A stretch of 64,000 bases of DNA. Source: Dysgonomonas sp. PF1-14. GTDB lineage: Bacteria; Bacteroidota; Bacteroidia; Bacteroidales; Dysgonomonadaceae. The notes under the pieces were generated by a model. That model ran no database searches and had not been told where the DNA came from. It was given only the letters and a program-made list of their open reading frames with translations. Made by a program: the position numbers and the translations under genes. Below, piece by piece: positions 7,309-13,960 of the stretch; the stretch's first letter is position 1; each line of letters opens with the position of its first letter. Location: contig NZ_JARXWN010000007.1 in the NCBI RefSeq assembly GCF_029892965.1, forward strand, positions 124,001 through 188,000, written 5' to 3'.

Positions 7309-8799
7309 ATGAGGGTAAGTAAAATCTATTTCAGCCTTATTATATTTTTATTTATTAGTTTATCTGTATATGCCCAGACAGATCGAAACAGTGGGGTAAA
7401 GAAAGATAGTTTGTTGAATAAGATAACAGATATTGAATCGAGGGTTCGTGAAGTTTCTACCAAAGATACAATGCGGGGATTTTCAGCGCCATTGAAGATA
7501 GATACAGCTTATGCCAATCAGATACAGGAGGCTAGTCTGCAACCGGCAAGGGATAAGAACGGACTGATTGTGATGATTCCCGACTGGGTTCCGTTTTCTA
7601 ACAATGTGTCGTTTCGCGATACTGTAATTTTTGAGCCGGCGTACTTGCCTGTCATATTTGAAGGTAAGATATTGCCGCGTAATATTGATTTCAGGTCGAA
7701 AGATACTACTACGTCAGGCGTAGAACCTTTTCATCTTATATCTCCTGATAGTACATTTGCACCACTATTAGAGCGTGTAAACCATATAGAAGATATGAGA
7801 AAACTGTATTATACAAGTAATCCTCAGAAAATACAGCTGAATGCTTTAGCATTTAAAGGAAGTCCTGTGATTAAAGAAACTGTAGTGGAGCAAAGGAATC
7901 CGTTTAAGGATTTAATAACAGCCGAGAATCCATTCGAATTCAGTACACCTGAAATAGAAAAGATAAAGATAAAGCCTGTATATTGGATCATCAATGGAAA
8001 GCATGAATTACAGGCTTCTCAAAATAGTTTCTCGGAGAAATGGGGCAGTGATAATAACTTTAACCTATATAGTAATCAGGTTGTAAATGCAAATTACAAG
8101 AAAAAGAAAATAGCATTCAATAATCTGTTTGAGTGGCGTCTGAATCTTCAGCAAATAACGGGATCGAAAAAAGACGACAACGATGGTATAAATATTATAG
8201 ATGATTATCTCAGAACATACAGTACTTTTAGTATTGAGGCTTTCAAGAAATGGTCTTATTCTACTAATCTTGAAATGAAAACTCCACTATTTGAAAAGAA
8301 AAAGGTTGGTGACCGTACTGTTGTTCAACGTGCTATACTATCTCCTTTCGAACTTAATCTGGGTCTCGGTATGCGTTATAAGACTGAGACAGTGTCGAAA
8401 CAGGATAAGTACCGTAAATTTAATGTCGCAGCAGACCTTTCTGTGCTCTCACTCAATTATAAGTTTGTAGGAGACAACAGGGTGGATGAAAAGCAGTTTG
8501 GTATCGAAGAAGGTAATAAGTCGAAAACAGAATATGGTTCTACATTCAATGTGAATCTCTCTTATAGCCGTAACAGATATACAAGTTTTACTTCACGTCT
8601 GAAATATTTTACCAACTATGAGAAGGTATATGTAGAGTTCGAGAACTCATTGAATTTTGCTCTGAACAGGTATTTGTCTACCACGTTGTATTTGTATGTG
8701 AAGTATGACGACTCCCTTGCACCTGAGAATAGAGACCCGAAATTTAAATTTTTTAATTATAACGAAATGCTCCGCTTTGGTCTTACCTATACATGGTAA
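7309..8799 (+). CDS. DUF3078 outer-membrane-associated protein
   Basis: A 496-aa exported protein. The ATG at 7309 is chosen because it gives a clean signal peptide (MRVSKIYFSLIIFLFISLSVYAQ) and follows the -7 box; an in-frame TTG 60 bp upstream would bury the signal. The second half has the DUF3078 pattern of regularly spaced aromatic beta strands (GKHELQASQNSFSEKWGSDN, then KIAFNNLFEWRLNLQQ) and ends in LRFGLTYTW, as barrel proteins do. DUF3078 proteins are widespread in Bacteroidota and have no assigned function. The N-terminal 200 residues look like a periplasmic extension. It is monocistronic. Confidence 0.8.
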   Translation: MRVSKIYFSLIIFLFISLSVYAQTDRNSGVKKDSLLNKITDIESRVREVSTKDTMRGFSAPLKIDTAYANQIQEASLQPARDKNGLIVMIPDWVPFSNNVSFRDTVIFEPAYLPVIFEGKILPRNIDFRSKDTTTSGVEPFHLISPDSTFAPLLERVNHIEDMRKLYYTSNPQKIQLNALAFKGSPVIKETVVEQRNPFKDLITAENPFEFSTPEIEKIKIKPVYWIINGKHELQASQNSFSEKWGSDNNFNLYSNQVVNANYKKKKIAFNNLFEWRLNLQQITGSKKDDNDGINIIDDYLRTYSTFSIEAFKKWSYSTNLEMKTPLFEKKKVGDRTVVQRAILSPFELNLGLGMRYKTETVSKQDKYRKFNVAADLSVLSLNYKFVGDNRVDEKQFGIEEGNKSKTEYGSTFNVNLSYSRNRYTSFTSRLKYFTNYEKVYVEFENSLNFALNRYLSTTLYLYVKYDDSLAPENRDPKFKFFNYNEMLRFGLTYTW

Positions 8800-8880
8800 A
8801 AAAGTTTTGCAGGTAACCTCTTCGTTATTTATAACTTAAGCCGACTCATAGAATAAAATTATTTATTAATGCCATTTTTA

Positions 8881-8912
8881 TTTGGAGCATTAGGTTTATT
8901 TGCATACTTTTG
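8881..8912 (+). promoter_or_regulatory. Promoter of tRNA-fMet
   Basis: TTTG at 8881-8884, 20 nt, then TACTTTTG at 8905-8912: an exact Bacteroidota promoter. It lies 12 bp before the tRNA 5' end. Confidence 0.85.
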
Positions 8913-8924
8913 CACTCACAATAT

Positions 8925-8996
8925 CGCGGGGTGGAGCAGTGGTAGCTCGCCAGGCTCATAACCTGGAGGTCATCGGTTCGAATCCGGTCTCCGCAA
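8925..8996 (+). tRNA. Initiator tRNA-fMet (CAT)
   Basis: A full cloverleaf. Acceptor strand CGCGGGG pairs with CTCCGCA, leaving the C1-A72 mismatch that marks initiator tRNAs. The anticodon stem is CCAGG/CCTGG with loop CTCATAA (anticodon 8957-8959), and the T loop is TTCGAAT. Discriminator A is at 8996; CCA is not encoded. The third base pair of the anticodon stem is A-T where the usual initiator has G-C. Confidence 0.96.
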
Positions 8997-9005
8997 CTGA
9001 AAGAG

Positions 9006-9043
9006 ACGGAAACTGTTTATTACAAACAGTTTCCGTTGTTTTT
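9006..9043 (+). terminator. Terminator of tRNA-fMet
   Basis: A perfect 13-bp stem (9006-9018 with 9024-9036), a 5-nt loop, then TGTTTTT. It starts 10 bp after the tRNA. Confidence 0.9.
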
Positions 9044-9086
9044 ATACATACTTGTCGGGGCAGATACGGGGCAGTAGTCAAGGAAA

Positions 9087-9539
9087 TTATCCTCCATATA
9101 TGCTATATGATTTCTCGAGATATATTTGCTCCTCTTTGTAAAAATAATCTAGCAATGCCCAATCATTTCCTAATTGTTCAATATTGATCCAGTCATCTAA
9201 AGTGTAGCTTTTTTGCCTATTTTTATTGTCTCTAAATGGATATCTGAATGCGAATGTAAAACGTCCGATTTGGAATGCAAAAATAAGACCATTTTCACTA
9301 TTTAGATATAAGTTATGTATTGAGAACGAGTATTTACAATCGTTAGGTATATTTTGACCATATTTATCAAAGAATACCCTTGCTCCCTCGTCAAATCCGA
9401 AATCATCCCATAATTGTAATCTATCGCTTTTTTCTAAAGATAAAAATGATAAAATTCTTTCATTTTGAGGATTAGAGAATATCCTTTCTTTAAGATTTTC
9501 CATAAGATTTTTTATAAAAAGTAATAATTCCTCACCCAA
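9087..9539 (-). CDS. Hypothetical protein, possibly the second half of an amber-split gene
   Basis: A 150-aa soluble protein that I do not recognise, starting at a TTG (an ATG at 9503 would give 138 aa). It is rich in aromatic and acidic residues (LQLWDDFGFDEGARVFFDKYG, FAFRYPFRDN), a look shared with small immunity-type proteins, but no family can be named. The frame stays open upstream of the TTG for nine more codons, in the same frame as the preceding gene, and ends at that gene's TAG stop. It may therefore be a separate gene with a weak start, or the distal part of one longer gene broken by a nonsense codon. It is the last gene of the minus-strand cluster after tRNA-fMet. Confidence 0.55.
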   Translation of the reverse strand: MGEELLLFIKNLMENLKERIFSNPQNERILSFLSLEKSDRLQLWDDFGFDEGARVFFDKYGQNIPNDCKYSFSIHNLYLNSENGLIFAFQIGRFTFAFRYPFRDNKNRQKSYTLDDWINIEQLGNDWALLDYFYKEEQIYLEKSYSIYGG

Positions 9540-9563
9540 TTCTGTAGCAAATCTATCTGGTAC

Positions 9564-10127
9564 CTAAACATTTGTCCAGCCTTCATAATATATATACTCA
9601 TTATCTGTTGCCAAGATATAATGTTGAGAATTCCATTTATCTTTTGCCAGAAAGCATTCCCTTATTTTGTAGTTTTTGAGAGGGTCAAATCCGTTTAGCT
9701 CAGAAGCTTCCATTATATGATTATTTACGGACACTTGACAGTAACTTTTACCGCTTTGGACATGTTCTCTTGAAGAATCGATGAGAAGAGGGTAATTAGA
9801 CCATCTCATAAAATAATCAACAGAGGTCTGTTTTATAATATCTTCATCACCATAATAGCCAATAGCGATACCATAATTAGATCTTAATTGTTCTTCAGGG
9901 AATGTATCATCAATATCCCATTCTTCGAACAGGCAGAGGGTACGGAATGCAAAAAGAGCAAACACTTTCTCTATCGGTATATCTTCTTTCTGCATTATAA
10001 GGAGATGTCCTGTCCATGCTTCTCCACCATTCCAAAAGGAGATAAACTCCATTGGTATGGTGTTTCTGTATTGTAATACAGCATCAATATTCTCTTTTAA
10101 AACAGTATTAGAATGTTTTCCTATCAT
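9564..10127 (-). CDS. Hypothetical protein
   Basis: A 187-aa protein starting MIGKHSNTVLKENIDAVLQY. No signal peptide or membrane segment. The stretch IPMEFISFWNGGEAW is loosely reminiscent of SMI1/KNR4-type immunity domains (an IP followed by an NGG turn), but the similarity is too weak to assign. It ends in TAG, directly followed in the same frame by nine sense codons and then the downstream hypothetical frame. It lies 46 bp after the GNAT gene on the same strand. No toxin gene is seen nearby. Confidence 0.65.
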   Translation of the reverse strand: MIGKHSNTVLKENIDAVLQYRNTIPMEFISFWNGGEAWTGHLLIMQKEDIPIEKVFALFAFRTLCLFEEWDIDDTFPEEQLRSNYGIAIGYYGDEDIIKQTSVDYFMRWSNYPLLIDSSREHVQSGKSYCQVSVNNHIMEASELNGFDPLKNYKIRECFLAKDKWNSQHYILATDNEYIYYEGWTNV

Positions 10128-10173
10128 TGTTCTATTTTTGCTTACAATGTAAGTATACTTTTTCGATCTTCGA

Positions 10174-10656
10174 TTAAATTGTTTGTAAGAGTTTAACCAT
10201 TCTGAAATTTGTGAGATATGAATTGTTACTCTTCCTTGATTGTTGTTTCTTTACTCTGTACCCACATAATTCAAAAAACGGGCGTGCAGTAATACTTACA
10301 TCCGAATATATAAAATGATTGTTCTGCAAAACTGCCTTTTTTTCAATCGCTTCTAATAATCGTCTTGCGATCCCTAGCCTCTGGCAATCCTTATGCACAT
10401 ACATGAAATCCAGATAACCATCAGGAGCTAAAGAACTAAAGCCTACAATTTGTTCTTTATATTCGGCTACAATAAAGTATTGTGAATCGATTCGTTCTTT
10501 CCATTTATCCGTATTATTATAAGATGAAGACCAATCATTTATTTGCTCTTTAGAATAATCATCATTACTGATGTTCTGAACCGTATCATAAAATAATTGT
10601 GCAATTTCTTCTATATCCGAGTCATTTGCAGGTCTTATTGTCAAATCCTTCATCAT
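10174..10656 (-). CDS. GNAT-family N-acetyltransferase
   Basis: A 160-aa acetyltransferase, MMKDLTIRPANDSDIEEIAQLFYDTV at the N-terminus. The acetyl-CoA site is visible as LDFMYVHKDCQRLGIARRLLEAIE (Q-R-x-G-x-A) and the C-terminal catalytic strand as ARPFFELCGYRV. Related proteins are annotated as YafP-like or generic acetyltransferases; the substrate is unknown. Its start lies 35 bp inside the upstream ACT-domain gene, in another frame, so the two are cotranscribed and probably translationally coupled. Confidence 0.85.
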   Translation of the reverse strand: MMKDLTIRPANDSDIEEIAQLFYDTVQNISNDDYSKEQINDWSSSYNNTDKWKERIDSQYFIVAEYKEQIVGFSSLAPDGYLDFMYVHKDCQRLGIARRLLEAIEKKAVLQNNHFIYSDVSITARPFFELCGYRVKKQQSRKSNNSYLTNFRMVKLLQTI

Positions 10657-11020
10657 AATTAATGATTTTATAATTCTTCTTCAGAGCAGTAATTGCATTT
10701 TGAAAGTTCTCTTTTTTCACTAGTATATAATCAGTGTTATAAGTAGAGATGGCAAAAATGCTGATATTATTTTCAGCCAGTAGCGTTGCTATTTTAGCCA
10801 GAATACCGACCAGAGAGAAATCAAGGGTTCCTTTAATCTTAAAGGCTTTCCATCCCTTTTCACATTCTATACGATCCGACGGTATAGATGATTCTTCACA
10901 TACTAACGAGATTTCCTCATTTGTTTTCCCTATAAAAAAATATTCATCCTTTAGATTGATGTTTTCGGTTCCTTGCAGTTTACATACTGCAAATTTTTTG
11001 TTTAGTATCTCTAATTCCAT
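10622..11020 (-). CDS. ACT-domain protein
   Basis: A 132-aa protein starting at the ATG at 11020 (MELEILNKKFAVCKLQG). A longer open frame to 11107 overlaps the upstream gene and has no better start. The C-terminal half has the ACT ligand-binding pattern with the conserved GTLDFSLVGILAKIATLLAENNISIFAISTY loop and helix. Small two-ACT proteins of this type (ACT_7, CASTOR-like) are taken to bind amino acids; no ligand is known here. It sits 25 bp after the zinc-ribbon gene and overlaps the GNAT gene by 35 bp. Confidence 0.82.
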   Translation of the reverse strand: MELEILNKKFAVCKLQGTENINLKDEYFFIGKTNEEISLVCEESSIPSDRIECEKGWKAFKIKGTLDFSLVGILAKIATLLAENNISIFAISTYNTDYILVKKENFQNAITALKKNYKIINYDEGFDNKTCK

Positions 11021-11045
11021 ATATTCATGATTGTTTTGATTAGAT

Positions 11046-11396
11046 TTAATGCCAATCGTAGCCACAGAATCGGCATTGCTTTGCCTGTGGCGTTCTTGCC
11101 AGACCATTGCATTTAGAGCAATAGTTTAGAAAAACTTTGTGGGGAGATTCAGCCATAATTCTTTTTGCTACATTTATATAAAAGACATCCTCTCCGTCTT
11201 TTAGAAGGTCTAAAGCCGGTTGCCAATCTGATAACCATCCCTTCTCTTTATATAATTCTGTCACTTTAATATGATTATCCTCTTCTCTGTCTGATAATTT
11301 GATCGTAGAATGTTGATGCCTTAATGCTAACTTTTCCTCGTCAGAAAACAGATGATAATAATATGTAGTTATATACCTTGCTGTTTCTATATCCAT
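11046..11396 (-). CDS. Hypothetical protein with C-terminal zinc ribbon
   Basis: A 116-aa protein starting at the ATG at 11396 (MDIETARYITTYYYHLFSDE). The open frame continues upstream to 11447, but the internal ATG fits better. The end of the protein holds two CxxC pairs, CSKCNGLARTPQAKQCRFCG, a treble-clef or zinc-ribbon arrangement. The rest is acidic and helical. Function unknown. It is the first gene of a tight minus-strand run with the ACT-domain and GNAT genes. Confidence 0.68.
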   Translation of the reverse strand: MDIETARYITTYYYHLFSDEEKLALRHQHSTIKLSDREEDNHIKVTELYKEKGWLSDWQPALDLLKDGEDVFYINVAKRIMAESPHKVFLNYCSKCNGLARTPQAKQCRFCGYDWH

Positions 11397-11447
11397 ATTT
11401 ATATATGTATTAGTTTTTATCAAATATAGGCAAATCTCCACCAACAT

Positions 11448-11610
11448 CTCCTCCTTTCTTTCGTAATCTTTGAGGGTCTAAAGCATTATAACATCTCGCT
11501 GGTGTTAAGATCTACTGTTCAAATATTAATCTATCTTTTTACTACACAGCACACAGACTGGAATTGGGGCGCATCCGCTCCTCGAACGTTATTTTTGCAT
11601 GGGTAAGAAG
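11448..11610. other. Intergenic stretch upstream of the zinc-ribbon gene
   Basis: Together with the adjoining R1 copy this makes a gap of almost 600 bp. I see no open frame, no exact TAnnTTTG box and no hairpin of note here. A GC-richer patch near 11565-11585 stands out from the AT-rich surround. Confidence 0.4.
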
Positions 11611-11888
11611 AAAAATTTTAACTAAAACCTGACAAAACTAACGCTAGTTACAAGTGTTATTCTTTTGCGCCTCCGCGTCTTTGCGTGAGAAATCTTTTAA
11701 CTAAATCTCGCTGGTGCGCACACCCTGCCCGTTTATCCGATCTTCGGACGAACACATGGATCCCGCCCTACAAGGCAGCACACTGCATTTTAACTAAAAC
11801 CTTACAAAGCTTACTCGAAAATATTAGTTTTTAATTACACGTGTTTCGATTCTAGAATCTTAATTCTTAAAAGAACGCTTTTCTATAT
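11611..11888 (-). repeat. Dispersed modular repeat R1, copy b (empty MITE site)
   Basis: On the minus strand this carries the R1 blocks in order: TCTATATAGAAAAGCGTTCT, then GAATTAAGATTCTAG, the TTTTAGTTAAAA separators, the GTAGGG...CCGAAGATCGGATAAACGGGC block, CTCACGCAAAGACGCGGAGG, and the closing separator. It matches copy c closely over about 260 bp. The difference is that copy c has a 182-bp insert at the TAA of GAATTAAGATTC, which is intact here (about 11859-11861). Confidence 0.82.
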
Positions 11889-11962
11889 AGATAAACTTTT
11901 CTATTTTTCATACTTCTGTATATATTATCTTTGACGACACAAAATAGAATGATTGTATAAAT

Positions 11963-11990
11963 AACAGGTGTCCGTATACGGACACCTGTT
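11963..11990 (-). terminator. 28-bp perfect palindrome, likely terminator of the repeat-rich lipoprotein gene
   Basis: A fully self-complementary 28-mer centred on GTATAC, 44 bp after the stop of the minus-strand lipoprotein gene. As RNA it would form a long stem with a minimal loop. On the minus strand it is followed by ATTTATAC rather than a clean T run, so a role as a dimeric protein-binding site cannot be excluded. Confidence 0.6.
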
Positions 11991-12033
11991 GCTGTAATAA
12001 ATTAATATTGAACACAAAACGAATGTAGGAAAC

Positions 12034-13644
12034 TTATCTGCTTCTACCTGATCCGCTACGTTCGGTTGCTTCTCTACGGCTACGTTCCTGTTTTTCCTGC
12101 TCCTCACGCTGTCTTCTGCTCTCGGCTTCGCGTCTTTCAGTAGCTTGTCTCTCTTGAGCTTCCCGCTGTCGGCGGCTTTCTGCTTCCTGCTTTTCCCTTG
12201 CTTGTTTTTCTTGTCCCTCTCGTTGCCTTCTGTTCTCGGTTTCTCTTCTTTCAGCTTCTTGTCTTTGTTGAGTTTCTCTTTGTCGGCGGCTTTCTGCTTC
12301 CTGTCTTTCGCGGGCTTGTTTTTCCTGTTCCTCACGCTGTCTTCTACTCTCGGTTTCGCGTCTTTCAGTAGCTTGTCTCTCTTGAGCTTCCCGCTGACGG
12401 CGGCTTTCTGCTTCCTGCTTTTCCCTTGCTTGTTTTTCTTGTTCCTCTCGTTGCCTTTTGCTCTCGGCTTCTCTTCTTTCAGCTTCTTGCCTTTGTTGAG
12501 TTTCTCTTTGACGACGACTTTCCGCTTCCTGCTTTTCCCTTGCTTGTTTTTCCTGTTCTTCGCGTTGTCTTCTGTTCTCGGCTTCTCTTCTTTCAGTCGT
12601 TTGTTTCTCTTGGGCTTCCTGCTGGCGGCGGCTTTCAGTTTCTTGTCTCTCTCGTTCTTGTCTGTCCTGATTAGGTACAATATATGTTGGTCGTTGTGCC
12701 GGAGTTTCAGGTTTGCTCGGATTTTCGATAATAGGCCTTCTGTCAGGTCTTAATCCTGTTGAACCCTCAGGTGTAGGCACTGGTCTTACACTTGGTCTGT
12801 CATTATCTGTAGGCCTTGTACTTGTTGGAGGTACAGGTCTTACAGTTGGCCTGTCGTTTTCGGTAGGTCTTGTATTCTCAGGCCTGTTTGGTCTGGAAGT
12901 CGGTCTTTTAGATATATCCGGATTCGGTCTTTCTATCGGTCTGATACTAGTCGGAGGTATAGGTCTAACGGAAGGTACAGACGGGTATTCCGGTTTAGGC
13001 TGAATTGGTTTAGGCCTGTTTGGCAGATGAGGTCTGTTTGGCCTATTGGGGCTTACCGGTTTTGTATAAGACGGATATGTATAATCATAATAGTCATCGT
13101 AATAATAATCATTGTAATAGTAGCTCGAACTATTGTCGTAATAATAATAGTCTGAATAATAGTTATTATCGGGCAGAGGATAATAATAACCTCCATAGTA
13201 ATTATTATTGTTGTCATAATACGGAGTATAATCCTGATAATAATAATTGTCTATCGGTTGACTATTATAATCATAATACGGTTCATTATTATACGGTATG
13301 GACGGAATTACATTCTCCGCGCTTATGGCGTCGGTAGGTGTTGCCAGAATATAGAAGCCGGAGCTGTAATTATTCTTGTAGGCTTCGCTATTCCCACTAT
13401 ACTTTGCCTGAGGTTGTTTGTTATAAGTTGGCTCATCATTCAAATATGAAGTGCTGATATTTTCATTCCAAATATCTTCTGTATAGAAGGTCGTATCGGA
13501 TATTGCATCGGTTTGGCTGTTAGTTACTTCAATACGTTCCGTATTGTTCTCATTATTGTCCTTTTCGGTATTCTTACCGTCGTTACAACTTTGTTGTAGC
13601 AGCGTCAGACTAATTATCCATATAAAAACCAAAATCCGTTTCAT
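12034..13644 (-). CDS. Repeat-rich putative lipoprotein (Tyr/Asn, Pro/Arg and Glu/Arg/Gln regions)
   Basis: A 536-aa exported protein. The signal peptide ends in a lipobox (MKRILVFIWIISLTLLQQSC). Three low-complexity regions follow. Residues about 110-195 are dominated by Tyr, Asn and Asp. Residues about 196-330 are rich in Pro and Arg (repeated RPNRP, RPTENDRPTVRPVPPTS). Residues about 345-536 are a charged Arg/Glu/Gln coiled-coil-like tract. This tract is built of four tandem 38-residue units, each made of two 19-residue halves of the type RREAENRRQREEQEKQARE. Because the DNA repeats, long spurious frames open on both strands over it. Function unknown; an envelope-anchored spacer or scaffold is a guess. 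Confidence 0.82.
   Translation of the reverse strand: MKRILVFIWIISLTLLQQSCNDGKNTEKDNNENNTERIEVTNSQTDAISDTTFYTEDIWNENISTSYLNDEPTYNKQPQAKYSGNSEAYKNNYSSGFYILATPTDAISAENVIPSIPYNNEPYYDYNSQPIDNYYYQDYTPYYDNNNNYYGGYYYPLPDNNYYSDYYYYDNSSSYYYNDYYYDDYYDYTYPSYTKPVSPNRPNRPHLPNRPKPIQPKPEYPSVPSVRPIPPTSIRPIERPNPDISKRPTSRPNRPENTRPTENDRPTVRPVPPTSTRPTDNDRPSVRPVPTPEGSTGLRPDRRPIIENPSKPETPAQRPTYIVPNQDRQERERQETESRRQQEAQEKQTTERREAENRRQREEQEKQAREKQEAESRRQRETQQRQEAERREAESKRQREEQEKQAREKQEAESRRQREAQERQATERRETESRRQREEQEKQARERQEAESRRQRETQQRQEAERRETENRRQREGQEKQAREKQEAESRRQREAQERQATERREAESRRQREEQEKQERSRREATERSGSGRSR
12060..12620 (-). repeat. Tandem 114-bp repeats inside the lipoprotein gene
   Basis: About four head-to-tail copies of a 114-bp unit (38 codons) with a 57-bp half-period. 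Alternate units resemble each other most (TQQRQEAE versus AQERQATE endings), giving a higher-order 228-bp period. This is expected to be prone to copy-number change. Confidence 0.8.
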
Positions 13645-13844
13645 AGCAATAAGTATTAGTCGTTTATATTATAGTGCTTTCTTCTATCCGCAGTGTGTTG
13701 AAAATCCCGCGAATAAGATGTTTCTTTTCCAAAATACAACCACTGTCATATTTATATAATATAGACTGATTTTATGACAATAAGTTTAATTCTGGAATTT
13801 TTTAAATAAGAAATAATGTGAAGTGCTGCTCAGCTTTCCTGTAA

Positions 13845-13856
13845 GCAAACGTTTGC
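13845..13856. promoter_or_regulatory. LacI-family-like operator upstream of the GH13 gene
   Basis: GCAAACGTTTGC is a perfect 12-bp palindrome with the central CG and the AAACGTTT core typical of LacI/GalR-family operators. It lies 57 bp upstream of the -7 box of the GH13 gene and 105 bp before its start codon. The regulator is not in the window. Recognition is by motif only. Confidence 0.5.
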
Positions 13857-13912
13857 GGAGTAATTTTAGCAGATTTATACAATGAGCTATAAATTGTTAA
13901 TAGTAAGTGATT

Positions 13913-13920
13913 TAATTTTG
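13913..13920 (+). promoter_or_regulatory. -7 element of the GH13 lipoprotein promoter
   Basis: TAATTTTG fits TAnnTTTG and lies 41 bp before the ATG. The best upstream element is ATTG at 13893-13896, with 16-nt spacing, which is weak. The rest of the 316-bp gap from 13645 holds only the LacI-like palindrome. Confidence 0.55.
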
Positions 13921-13960
13921 CTGTTAATTAGTCTGTAGTCTAACAGAACAAATCATTACC

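Noticed and set aside
9046-9086. Attachment-site duplicate of the tRNA-fMet 3' end
   Set aside because: The GGGGCAGATACGGGGCAG text is a short internal repeat and does not copy the tRNA end. No integrase is nearby.
12060-12620. CRISPR-like regularly spaced repeats
   Set aside because: The repeats are 114 bp, contiguous and in frame with a coding sequence. There are no unique spacers and no cas genes.
11925-12680. 251-aa Lys/Glu/Arg-rich minus-strand frame
   Set aside because: A shifted frame of the same tandem repeat. The 12034-13644 frame has a signal peptide, lipobox and full repeats, so this one is a shadow.
12145-12753. Long plus-strand open frame rich in Leu, Ser and Phe, resembling a membrane protein
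   Set aside because: It is antisense to the tandem Arg/Glu/Gln repeats of the lipoprotein gene. The regular DNA keeps several frames open, and there is no sensible start or family.
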